Shown here piece by piece: positions 9,955 to 18,376 of a stretch of 64,000 nucleotides of DNA. The notes beneath the pieces are model-generated. The model was given only the letters and a program-made list of their open reading frames with translations. It did not search any database and was not told the origin of the DNA. Position numbers and translations under genes: made by a program. The DNA lies in contig NZ_RAZT01000008.1 in the NCBI RefSeq assembly GCF_003626635.1, positions 186,001 to 250,000 of the forward strand, read 5' to 3'. The stretch comes from Micromonospora musae (GTDB taxonomy: Bacteria; Actinomycetota; Actinomycetes; Mycobacteriales; Micromonosporaceae). The stretch's first letter is position 1. Each line of letters opens with the position of its first letter.

Positions 9955-10069
9955 GTCTTTGAGCGTGCCCCTGGGTACTGACCCGCGGCACCCTTGTGGA
10001 CAACGGTGACCGGCCGGGCTGGGACCCCCTGTGGAGAACACCAGGGCGGCCTGCCGGGCGTGCTATAGG

Positions 10070-10146
10070 TGATCGACTCGGGTTCTGTGAAGTCGGGGTG
10101 TCGAGCGGACCCGGATACCCCGACTTCCAGGAACCCGAGTCGATCA
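10070..10146. repeat. Dispersed palindromic intergenic repeat, family A, copy 3
   Basis: This is the best-preserved copy. The outer arms (10070-10085 and 10131-10146) are a perfect 16-bp inverted repeat reading TGATCGACTCGGGTTC, and an inner GAAGTCGGGGT/ACCCCGACTTC pair is also perfect. It lies between the DUF559 gene, which reads leftward away from it, and the 3' end of the IclR-type gene. Confidence 0.92.
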
Positions 10147-10228
10147 AGCGAGCGCGGGCCGAGCGCGGCTGAGCGCGCCCGAGCTGAGCGCGAGACCGAG
10201 CCGAGTGTCGGTCGGGTCGGGCGTCGGG

Positions 10229-11026
10229 TCAGCCGAGGGCCGTGGCGATCGCGGCGGCGGCGGCGCGTACCTGCGTGCCGACCGTGTCGACGTTCAGCGG
10301 CGCGAGCGCGACCACGCCGACGCTCGCCTCCAGGCCCGGCACGCCGAGCACGGGCGCGGCCACCCCGTACGCCCCGGCCTGCAGCTCCCCGCTGCTGCTC
10401 ACCGGGTCGGCGGAGCCCGACCGGCCCGCCAGGATGGCCCGGCCGGCGGCCCCCCGGTCCAGCGGATGCCGCGCCCCCGTCCGGTATGCGACGTGGAACG
10501 ACGTCCAGCTCGGCTCGACCACCGCGAGGGCCACGCCCTCGCCGCCCTCGACGACGGTCAGGTGCGCGGTGGCACCGGCCTGCTCGGCGAGCCGACGCAG
10601 CGCGGGGAGCGCGCCCTCGGCCAGCAGCGGCTGCGCCCGCCGGGCCAGGTGCAGGAGCCCCGCCCCCAGCCGCAGCCGGCCGGCCTCGTCGCGCCGGAGC
10701 ATCCCGTGCCCGGTCAGCGGGCCGGCCAGCCGGTAGACCGCGGCCCGGCCGATGCCCAGCCGGTTGGCGGCCTCGGTCACGGTCAGCCCGTTCGGCGCCT
10801 CCGCCACCAGGTGCAGCAGACGCAACCCCCGGTCCAGGGTCTGCGCCGACTCGCCGGTTCGAGCGACGGTCCCGCCCGGGTTCGCCGCAGCCGCCGTCGG
10901 GGTCGCGCCTTGTGGAGACCCGGTGCGGTCGCCCGGGCGCGACGCAGGGTTGTCGGCCCGGGCCGACGCGAACGGGGTCGCGGAGCGGCTCGTCGCGCCG
11001 CCGCCGGGCCGTGCCGCCGTGTCCAT
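10229..11026 (-). CDS. IclR-family transcriptional regulator
   Basis: The protein has 265 residues. After a 55-residue disordered Ala/Pro/Gly-rich N-terminus comes an IclR winged helix (TLDRGLRLLHLVAEAPNGL, then TVTEAANRLGIGRAAVYRL). A shortened effector-binding domain follows, with HLTVVEGGEGVALAVVEPS. The effector domain lacks some of the usual C-terminal length, so this is a compact member. It is divergent from cysS, with starts 64 bases apart. Its ligand and targets are not visible. The start MDTAARP was chosen because anything further upstream would run into the cysS promoter and coding region. Confidence 0.85.
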   Translation of the reverse strand: MDTAARPGGGATSRSATPFASARADNPASRPGDRTGSPQGATPTAAAANPGGTVARTGESAQTLDRGLRLLHLVAEAPNGLTVTEAANRLGIGRAAVYRLAGPLTGHGMLRRDEAGRLRLGAGLLHLARRAQPLLAEGALPALRRLAEQAGATAHLTVVEGGEGVALAVVEPSWTSFHVAYRTGARHPLDRGAAGRAILAGRSGSADPVSSSGELQAGAYGVAAPVLGVPGLEASVGVVALAPLNVDTVGTQVRAAAAAIATALG

Positions 11027-11077
11027 GACAGGGAGCGTACGACGAGCCACGGGCCGACCCGGAAAAGCGCGGACGGC

Positions 11078-11083
11078 TACCCT
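11078..11083 (+). promoter_or_regulatory. Candidate -10 box for a leaderless cysS mRNA
   Basis: TACCCT fits the actinobacterial TANNNT -10 element and ends six bases before the GTG start of cysS, where no ribosome-binding site exists. That spacing predicts transcription starting at or next to the start codon. No clear -35 box. Confidence 0.45.
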
Positions 11084-11089
11084 TGTACG

Positions 11090-12508
11090 GTGACGCTGCG
11101 CTTGTACGACACCGCCACCCGATCGGTCCGGGACTTCGTTCCCCGCGAATCCGGCAAGGTGGCTGTCTACCTCTGTGGTCTCACTCTCCAGGCGCCGCCA
11201 CACATCGGTCACCTCCGCTCCGGAGTGAACTACGACATCCTGCGCCGCTGGCTGACCGCTGAGGGCTACCAGGTCACCTTCGTCCGCAACCTGACCGACA
11301 TCGACGACAAGATCCTCGTCAAGGCGGAGGAGCAGGGGCGGCCGTTCTGGTCGATCGCGTACGCCAACGAGCAGATTCTGAGCGAGTCGTACCGGCAGCT
11401 CAACGTGCTGCCGCCGACGTACGAGCCGCGCGCGACGGGGCACATCCCGGAGATGCACGAGCTGATCGCCAAGCTGATCGCCGACGGGCACGCCTACCCG
11501 GCGCTCGACGGCTCGGGCGACGTCTACTTCGACGTCATGTCCTGGCCGGCGTACGGGTCGTTGTCGAACCAGTCGCCGGAGGACATGCAGTCGGCCGGCG
11601 ACGCCCCCGACCGGGGCAAGCGCGACCCGCGTGACTTCGCCCTCTGGAAGGGCGCGAAGCCCGGCGAGCCGGCGGACGCCTACTGGCCGTCGCCGTGGGG
11701 CCGGGGCCGTCCCGGCTGGCACATCGAGTGCTCGGCCATGTGCTGGCGCTACCTGGGGGCGGAGTTCGACATCCACGGCGGCGGGCTCGACCTGACCTTC
11801 CCGCACCACGAGAACGAGCTGGCCCAGTCCCGGGCCGCCGGGCTGCCCTTCGCCCGCTACTGGGTGCACCACGGTCTGCTCAGCATCGGCGGCGCCAAGA
11901 TGGGCAAGTCGCTCGGGAACACGCTCGACCTGGCGTACGTCGCCTCGCTCGGCGTGCGGCCGGTGGAGCTGCGCTACTACTACGCCGCCGCGCACTACCG
12001 CTCCCGGATCGACTACTCGGAGGAGGCGCTCCGGGAGGCGGCCACCGCGTACCGGCGGATCGAGGGGTTCGTGCAGCGGGCCGTCGAGCGGGTCGGCGCC
12101 GGCCGGCTCGGCGAGCTGCCGGCCGCCTTCGTCGCGGCGATGGACGACGACCTGAACACCTCCGCCGCGCTGGCCGTACTGCACGAGGTGGTCCGGGACG
12201 GCAACACCGCGCTGACGGGCGGCGACGATGTGACCGTCCGCACGGCGCTGGCCGCCACCCGCGCGATGCTGGATATCCTCGGCCTTGACCCCCTCGACCC
12301 GGCGTGGAACGCCGGTGGCCAGGCGGACGATCTGCGTGATGTGGTGGATTCCCTCGTCGCTCTGGCCCTGGAGCAGCGCGCGCAGGCTCGTAGCCGCAAG
12401 GACTGGGCCGCCGCTGACGCCGTAAGGGACCAGCTCAAGCAGGCCGGCGTGGTGGTCGAGGACACCCCCCAGGGCCCCCGTTGGACTATTGGAGAGCAGA
12501 AGATCTGA
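11090..12508 (+). CDS. cysS: Cysteine--tRNA ligase
   Basis: The 472-residue class I aminoacyl-tRNA synthetase charges tRNA-Cys. PHIGHLRSGV is the HIGH motif and KMGKS the KMSKS loop. The zinc-site region CGLTLQAPPHIGH near the start and WHIECSAMCW, HGGGLDLTFPHHENE are conserved. The length and the C-terminal anticodon-binding region separate it from the shorter MshC ligase of mycothiol synthesis, which shares the catalytic core. The start is GTG 11090. Its TGA overlaps the ATG of rlmB (TGATG), so the two are translationally coupled, an arrangement common in actinobacteria. Confidence 0.95.
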   Translation: MTLRLYDTATRSVRDFVPRESGKVAVYLCGLTLQAPPHIGHLRSGVNYDILRRWLTAEGYQVTFVRNLTDIDDKILVKAEEQGRPFWSIAYANEQILSESYRQLNVLPPTYEPRATGHIPEMHELIAKLIADGHAYPALDGSGDVYFDVMSWPAYGSLSNQSPEDMQSAGDAPDRGKRDPRDFALWKGAKPGEPADAYWPSPWGRGRPGWHIECSAMCWRYLGAEFDIHGGGLDLTFPHHENELAQSRAAGLPFARYWVHHGLLSIGGAKMGKSLGNTLDLAYVASLGVRPVELRYYYAAAHYRSRIDYSEEALREAATAYRRIEGFVQRAVERVGAGRLGELPAAFVAAMDDDLNTSAALAVLHEVVRDGNTALTGGDDVTVRTALAATRAMLDILGLDPLDPAWNAGGQADDLRDVVDSLVALALEQRAQARSRKDWAAADAVRDQLKQAGVVVEDTPQGPRWTIGEQKI

Positions 12509-13644
12509 TGGCTGGCAACTCCCAGCGTCGCGGGCGGCGGGTGACGCCCAAGGCGGGCGCCCCGAAGGGCTCAGGCGGTAAGAACCGGGACTCCCTCGCT
12601 GGTCGGGGGCGTACCCTGCCGGCCGACGAGCGGCCGTGGCACAAGGGGTACTCGGGCACCGAGAAGCTGCCCCAGCGCACCGCCTGGAAGCAGGAGAAGG
12701 AGCGCCGGGCCGCCGCCGAGGAGGGGCGCGCCCCCAAGATCGGTCAGCCGGGTACGAAGGACACCACCTGGGGCAAGGGTGGTGGCCGGGGCGTTTCGGC
12801 GGGCGGCGGCGGTCGCGGTGCGGCCGGTCGCGGTGGCAAGCCGGCCGGGCGGAGCGGCCCGCGGGTCGCCCCGGGACGCAAGTCGAACCCGTCCCGGGAC
12901 GCGCCCGAGCTGCTGGTCGGCCGTAACCCGGTGGTGGAGTCGCTGCGCGCCGGAGTGCCGGCGACCGCGCTCTACACCGCCCAGGGCATCGACATCGACG
13001 ATCGGATCAACGAGATCGTCCGGACGGCCGCCGACCGGGGCATCGCGATCCTCGAGGTGAGCCGGGCCGAGCTGGACCGGATGACCGGTGGGGTGCTGCA
13101 CCAGGGCGTCGGCCTCCAGGTGCCGCCCTTCGCGTACCAGCCGTTCGAGGACATGCTGGCCGCCGCCGTCGAGCATCCGGCGCCGCTGCTCGTCGCGCTG
13201 GACGGGGTCACCGACCCGCGTAACCTCGGCGCGGTGCTCCGCTCCGCCGCCGCGTTCGGCGCGCAGGGTGTCTTCGTACCGGAGCGGCGGGCCGCCGGGA
13301 TCACCGCGACCGCCTGGCGGACCAGCGCCGGTGCGGCGGCGCGCGTGCCGGTCGCCCAGGTGACCAACCTGACCCGGTCGTTGAAGGCGTGCCAGAGCGC
13401 CGGCTTCATGGTGGTCGGCCTGGACGCCGACGGCGAGACCGAGCTGTACGACCTCGAGGCTGCGGTGGGGCCGCTGGTCGTGGTGGTGGGCTCGGAGGGG
13501 CGCGGGCTGTCCCGGCTGGTCGGGGAGACCTGTGACCTGACGGTGAGCATCCCGATGGTCTCCGAGGTGGAGTCGCTGAACGCGAGCGTGGCTGCCGCGG
13601 TCACCCTCGCCGAGGTGGCCCGCCGCCGCTCGACCACCGACTGA
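12508..13644 (+). CDS. rlmB: 23S rRNA (guanosine-2'-O-)-methyltransferase RlmB, SpoU/TrmH family
   Basis: The 378-residue protein has a basic, Gly/Lys/Arg-rich N-terminal extension (about 1-135) followed by a SpoU substrate-binding domain (LLVGRNPVVESLRAG). A trefoil-knot methyltransferase domain follows, with ALDGVTDPRNLGAVLRSA, VVVGSEGRGL and the last motif VESLNASVAAAV. The family methylates the ribose of G2251 (E. coli numbering) in 23S rRNA using S-adenosylmethionine. The start overlaps the cysS stop by one base. A bidirectional terminator follows. Confidence 0.93.
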   Translation: MAGNSQRRGRRVTPKAGAPKGSGGKNRDSLAGRGRTLPADERPWHKGYSGTEKLPQRTAWKQEKERRAAAEEGRAPKIGQPGTKDTTWGKGGGRGVSAGGGGRGAAGRGGKPAGRSGPRVAPGRKSNPSRDAPELLVGRNPVVESLRAGVPATALYTAQGIDIDDRINEIVRTAADRGIAILEVSRAELDRMTGGVLHQGVGLQVPPFAYQPFEDMLAAAVEHPAPLLVALDGVTDPRNLGAVLRSAAAFGAQGVFVPERRAAGITATAWRTSAGAAARVPVAQVTNLTRSLKACQSAGFMVVGLDADGETELYDLEAAVGPLVVVVGSEGRGLSRLVGETCDLTVSIPMVSEVESLNASVAAAVTLAEVARRRSTTD

Positions 13645-13661
13645 GTCACTCGACAGACGAC

Positions 13662-13698
13662 GAAAGGGGCGGTCCGCCGATGGCGGGCCGCCCCTTTC
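13662..13698. terminator. Bidirectional terminator between rlmB and msiK
   Basis: 17-bp arms (13662-13678 and 13682-13698) with one G-T wobble and a three-base loop. The arms begin GAAAGG and end CCTTTC, giving short T-runs on both strands. The flanking genes converge. Confidence 0.88.
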
Positions 13699-13709
13699 CG
13701 GGTCGTACG

Positions 13710-14801
<1,092 letters not shown>

Positions 14802-14908
14802 GGTGGTGCGCTTCCTTTCACCGGCAGGAACGTGCCGGACGATCCGAGTGAAGGAGCGACCGGCGCGTGTCGTGCCGGCCAACGGAGGTCAGGGAACCGG
14901 TCGCGGAG
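14802..14908 (-). promoter_or_regulatory. Structured 5' leader of msiK (candidate msiK RNA motif)
   Basis: Between the predicted start site (about 14908) and the msiK ATG is a leader of about 107 bases. On the minus strand it contains an 8-bp pair GCGACCGG...CCGGTCGC enclosing about 30 bases, and nearer the gene a hairpin CCGGCA...TGCCGG. An actinobacterial 'msiK' leader motif is described in the RNA-motif literature; I have not been able to align this sequence to it. Confidence 0.5.
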
Positions 14909-14914
14909 CGGCCG

Positions 14915-14944
14915 ATTATGACGTCCGTGTCACTGCACCGTAAA
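14915..14944 (-). promoter_or_regulatory. Housekeeping-type promoter of msiK
   Basis: On the minus strand TTTACG (14944-14939) and CATAAT (14920-14915) are separated by 18 bases. These are good matches to -35 TTGACA and -10 TATAAT, and place transcription start near 14908. Confidence 0.65.
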
Positions 14945-15155
14945 CGCCTTTCGGGGCGCTGCCAAGGTCGGGGCGATCTTCGGCACCCCGGCCGGTACGC
15001 ATTCCGGTCAAGCGGGCACGGGCGGACATCAATCGCCACCCCTGACTGGCTCCGTCACTTCCGTGCCGGTCGGGATGTTGACGTTTCCCGTGCTGGGAAG
15101 GCCTGCCGAGCGGGAAATCCGGACGTCAGTCGCTATGCTGGCCACGACACCCAGC

Positions 15156-15232
15156 GCCCCTGTAGCTCAGCTGGCCAGAGCACTCGCCTTGTAAGCGAGA
15201 TGTCGCCGGTTCGATCCCGGCCGGGGGCTCCA
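15156..15232 (+). tRNA. tRNA-Thr (anticodon UGU)
   Basis: A complete cloverleaf of 77 bases including an encoded CCA. Acceptor GCCCCTG pairs with CGGGGGC (one T-G wobble); the anticodon stem CTCGC/GCGAG holds loop CTTGTAA; the T arm is GCCGG-TTCGATC-CCGGC. Anticodon TGT reads ACA threonine codons. A TATGCT box at 15134-15139 could be its -10 element. Confidence 0.96.
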
Positions 15233-15266
15233 AATCCGCCAGGCAAATCGCGACTGTTGTCGCCGC

Positions 15267-15343
15267 GAGAAGCACGCCGGGCGGATCCCCTTGAGAAGCA
15301 CGTCGGCGGATCCCCGCGAGAACCACGTCGGGCGGATCGCCGC
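15267..15343. repeat. Three tandem 25-26-bp repeats downstream of tRNA-Thr
   Basis: GAGAAGCACG(C/T)C...GCGGATCCCC units begin at 15267, 15293 and 15318. The gene-free stretch 15233-15594 contains these repeats and otherwise nothing I can assign. No integrase gene or second tRNA end is visible in the window. Confidence 0.75.
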
Positions 15344-15594
15344 CGACCGGAGAGTGCCCGGTCCACGGCGTGCCCTGTTAAGGCAGCGTTTACCCTGTGA
15401 CAGCGGCCACCGCGACATGCGACCGACATCGGTCCATGCGGTGGCTGCACTGCGCTCACCGGTCTGCACCCGGACCCGGACCGGGCGTCGGCGGACCAGG
15501 CGCGCGCGAACGCGTCCTGCGTCGGGCGAGAAAGGCGGATCATGATCGCTGAAGGTGGTCGGGCGGTGGCCCGTTCCCTGCCCCGGTCTCGCCG

Positions 15595-16818
15595 ATGAGC
15601 ACAATCGCCTTCCTCAACATCGCCATGCACGGGCACATCAACCCGACCCTGCCGGTCGTCTCCGAGCTTGTTCGTCGCGGCCACTCCGTCACCTACCACG
15701 CGGGGCACGCCTACGCGGAGGAGATCGCGGCCACCGGCGCGCGAGTGCTCGACTACCGCGGGGACGACGTACCGATGGCCGGCCCACCGACGCCGGTCAC
15801 GCTGATGGAGCAGCTCGCCCGAATCGCCGTGCGCGTGCTCCCCGCCGTACTCGCCGAGCTGCGCGAGGCCCGGCCCGACCTGATCGTGCACGACTCCCTG
15901 TGCCCGTGGGGGCCGGTGGCCGCCCGCGAACTCGACGTGCCGGCAGCTTCCTCGTTCACCACGTTCGCCTTCAACCGGCACGTACCCAGCCCCACCCGCG
16001 GCTCCTGGCGGCTCCTCGCTGCGGCGGCGGTCCTGCCCCGGCACGCCGGGGGATACCTGAAGTCGCGTTGGCAGCTGCGCCGCCGCTACGACACCGGCGC
16101 CGTGCCCCTGATCGACCTGGCGAACATCCGTCAGCCGCTCAACCTGGTCTACACCTCGCGGGCTCTGCATCCCGAGGCTGGCAGCTTCGACCAGTCGTAC
16201 TGCTTCGTCGGACCGAGCGTCGGCGCCCGCCCGCCCGACTCGTCGTTCCCGGCCGATCGGCTGCGGGACCCGGTGCTGTACGTCTCGATGGGCACGGTGT
16301 TCGGTGTCGGTCCGCGGCTGCTGCGCACCCTCGCCGACGCGCTCGCCCCGCTGGGCGGCACCGTGGTCGTCTCCACCGGACAGACCGATCCCGCCGCGCT
16401 GGGCCCGCTGCCGGCCAACGTGCTCGCCCAACGATTCGTGCCGCAGCCCGACGTGCTGGCCCGCGCGGCCCTGTTCATCACCCACGGCGGGGTGAACAGC
16501 GTCAACGAGGCCATGTACGCCGGCGTCCCGATGCTGGTGGTTCCGCAGGGGGCGGACCAGACGTTGGTGGCTACCCGCATCACCGAGCTGGGCGCCGGCC
16601 TCTCGATCCGTACCGAGGAGGTCGGCGTGGAGGTCGTTCGCGCCCTCGCCCGGCGCCTGCTCGACGAGCCCCGGTTCCGGGCCGCCGCGAACACCCTGCG
16701 GGAGGCGCAGCGGCAGGCGGGCGGCTATCGGCGCGCCGCCGACGAGCTCGAACGTTATGTGCGGCAGTCCGGCCGGCCCAACCGGCCCGGGCCCGCCGAA
16801 GATCCGGCGCAGGGCTGA
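15595..16818 (+). CDS. MGT-type (macrolide-family) glycosyltransferase
   Basis: The 407-residue GT1/GT-B enzyme transfers a sugar from a nucleotide sugar to a small hydrophobic acceptor. The N-terminal loop HGHINPTLPVV holds the catalytic histidine; the C-terminal donor-binding motif HGGVNSVNEAMYAGVPMLVVPQ is typical of MGT-family enzymes that inactivate macrolides or glycosylate polyketides. It heads a tight operon: the next gene starts 3 bases after its stop and encodes a membrane protein, followed by an esterase-like protein. Self-protection or surface glycolipid tailoring are both possible. ATG 15595 begins directly before the Rossmann strand; no strong ribosome-binding site is visible. 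Confidence 0.88.
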   Translation: MSTIAFLNIAMHGHINPTLPVVSELVRRGHSVTYHAGHAYAEEIAATGARVLDYRGDDVPMAGPPTPVTLMEQLARIAVRVLPAVLAELREARPDLIVHDSLCPWGPVAARELDVPAASSFTTFAFNRHVPSPTRGSWRLLAAAAVLPRHAGGYLKSRWQLRRRYDTGAVPLIDLANIRQPLNLVYTSRALHPEAGSFDQSYCFVGPSVGARPPDSSFPADRLRDPVLYVSMGTVFGVGPRLLRTLADALAPLGGTVVVSTGQTDPAALGPLPANVLAQRFVPQPDVLARAALFITHGGVNSVNEAMYAGVPMLVVPQGADQTLVATRITELGAGLSIRTEEVGVEVVRALARRLLDEPRFRAAANTLREAQRQAGGYRRAADELERYVRQSGRPNRPGPAEDPAQG

Positions 16819-16821
16819 CCG

Positions 16822-17313
16822 GTGTCTCCCGTCGTCACCGTCCTGCTGCTCGTCGCCGGATTCTCCGAGGCCGCCGGGCGTCTCCTGCCGCTGGTGGCGC
16901 GCCTCTCCGGGGCGTCGCGTACCCGGGTGGTCGGGATGATGGTCGCCGGCGCCGTCGTCGACGGCGCGGTCTTCGCCCTCTGGCCGCTCTCCGCGTGGAC
17001 CCTCGCCGAGCTGGTGCTGGTGACGTCCCCGTCCGACGAGGCCGCGCTGGTCTGGACGGCGGACCTCGCCGTGCCGCTGCTGCTCGCCGCCGTCCTCGCG
17101 TTCCCGCTGCTCGGGCCGTTCCTGCACCTGGTGCTCATGGTGGGGGTTGGGGCGGGTCTCGCCACCGCGCTCGCCACCGTGGCCGGGGTCGGCTGGTGGG
17201 GGGCGGCCGGCTGCGTGGCCGCCGCGGGGGTCGGGCTCGGCGTGGCCGTCGAGGGAGTCCGCCGCCTGGTCGTACGACTGAGTACCGGGCGGATGCCGGA
17301 GCCGCTCACATGA
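16822..17313 (+). CDS. Small multi-pass membrane protein, unknown function
   Basis: The 163-residue, very hydrophobic protein has four or five predicted helices (around residues 3-25, 36-58, 80-100, 103-125 and 128-145) and a short polar tail. I recognise no family. It starts with GTG 3 bases after the glycosyltransferase stop, and its ATGA overlaps the next gene, so it belongs to the three-gene operon. A transport or scaffold role for the glycosyltransferase/hydrolase pair is conceivable but unsupported by motifs. Confidence 0.75.
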   Translation: MSPVVTVLLLVAGFSEAAGRLLPLVARLSGASRTRVVGMMVAGAVVDGAVFALWPLSAWTLAELVLVTSPSDEAALVWTADLAVPLLLAAVLAFPLLGPFLHLVLMVGVGAGLATALATVAGVGWWGAAGCVAAAGVGLGVAVEGVRRLVVRLSTGRMPEPLT

Positions 17314-18254
17314 CCGAGTTCGCGCTCCTGCTGCTGCTCGCCGGGATCGGTCCGGTCCTGCTCGCCGAGGCGCTGCTCGCCCGCTACGAGGTACTGGCCT
17401 ACGTCGCGGGCTGGCGGACCCCCACCACCACGCTGCCCAAGGGCATGCCGCACGCCCGGGGCGCGGAGCCGGACCGCCCGCCGGGCGCCTACCTGGTCTA
17501 CCTGGACGGCATCGGGAAGCGCCGCTTCCACGACACCCGCGACGGGGGTCGACTGGTCAAGTCCCTGATCGAGGGGGCGCCGGAGCTGAGGGTGCTGGGC
17601 CAGGTCCAGCCGTACTCCCCGCTGGCCAATCCGCTCGCCAACCGGCCCGTCTGGAGATGGCTGCGCCGGCGGGTCGGGCTGCTGCTCTTCCTGCACAACG
17701 TGATGCAGATCTTCGTCGCCGCCGATCGGCGTTACCGCCCCCTGTACAACCGCGCCGTCGGCTCGCAGATCGCCGCGCAGCTGCGACTCGCCGGGTACCA
17801 GCCGGAGAGCGGCATCCCCGTCGTGCTGCTCAGTTACAGCGGCGGTGCCCAGGTCGCCACCGGCGCGGTGGGCGAGCTCTGGGCCCAGCTGCGCTCCCCG
17901 CTCTGGCTGATCACGCTCGGCGCGTTCCACAACGGCGCAAACGACATCAGCCACGCGCAGCACCTCGACCAGCTCACCAGCGCCGGCGACCGGATCGAGC
18001 GGGTCGGCACCTGGATCTTCCCGCAGCGGTGGCGGCTCTTCCGCCGCAGCGGGTGGAACCGCGCCGCCCGCGACGGGAAGATCACGGTGCACCGGCTCGA
18101 CCCGGCCACCCACGTCGGCCCGCTCAGCTACATCAGTCCGCAGGCCCGGCTCGCCGACGGCCGCAGTCACCTCGACCGGACCGCCGCCACCGTGATCGCG
18201 CTGATCCGGGATCGGCTGAGCGCGACTGCGGGGACCGACGGCCCGCTGCCCTGA
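17310..18254 (+). CDS. Membrane-anchored alpha/beta-hydrolase-like protein
   Basis: The 314-residue protein begins with a hydrophobic segment (about residues 3-22), suggesting a membrane anchor. LLSYSGGAQVA near residue 175 resembles a nucleophile elbow (S-x-S-G-G, a variant of G-x-S-x-G), and AYLVYLDGIGKR resembles the first strand and oxyanion region. The candidate histidine could be in DPATHVGPLSY. I do not recognise a named family. ATG overlaps the preceding stop by four bases (ATGA), so it is translationally coupled in the glycosyltransferase operon. Two hairpins follow. The hydrolase call is an inference from one motif. Confidence 0.7.
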   Translation: MTEFALLLLLAGIGPVLLAEALLARYEVLAYVAGWRTPTTTLPKGMPHARGAEPDRPPGAYLVYLDGIGKRRFHDTRDGGRLVKSLIEGAPELRVLGQVQPYSPLANPLANRPVWRWLRRRVGLLLFLHNVMQIFVAADRRYRPLYNRAVGSQIAAQLRLAGYQPESGIPVVLLSYSGGAQVATGAVGELWAQLRSPLWLITLGAFHNGANDISHAQHLDQLTSAGDRIERVGTWIFPQRWRLFRRSGWNRAARDGKITVHRLDPATHVGPLSYISPQARLADGRSHLDRTAATVIALIRDRLSATAGTDGPLP

Positions 18255-18263
18255 GCTGCCCGA

Positions 18264-18369
18264 CCGTGGCGCACGAAGGGACCAGCGCCACGGCCGTCCG
18301 GCAGGCCCGTGCCGGATGGTGACCGGCCGGCGCGGTGGGTCGGGCCGCCGCGGCGACCCCGACCCACCG
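18264..18369. terminator. Pair of hairpin terminators between convergent genes
   Basis: Hairpin 1 has perfect 9-bp arms (18264-18272 and 18285-18293). Hairpin 2 has perfect 12-bp arms (18333-18344 and 18358-18369) with a 13-base loop, ending 7 bases before the aldo/keto reductase stop. Together they can end transcription from both sides. Confidence 0.75.
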
Positions 18370-18376
18370 GCTCCGG

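Noticed and set aside
10229..12184. IclR gene extended upstream to 651 codons
   Set aside because: The extra part lies antisense to cysS and has no family features; the IclR protein starts naturally at 11026.
11090..12508. MshC (mycothiol ligase) instead of CysS
   Set aside because: The 472-residue length, full C-terminal region and coupling to rlmB fit CysS; MshC is shorter and lacks part of the C-terminus.
15397..15549. A 50-codon frame after a TACCCT box between tRNA-Thr and the glycosyltransferase gene
   Set aside because: No ribosome-binding site, the box directly abuts the GTG (no room for a transcription start), and the peptide is an Arg/Pro/Gly-rich shadow-like sequence.
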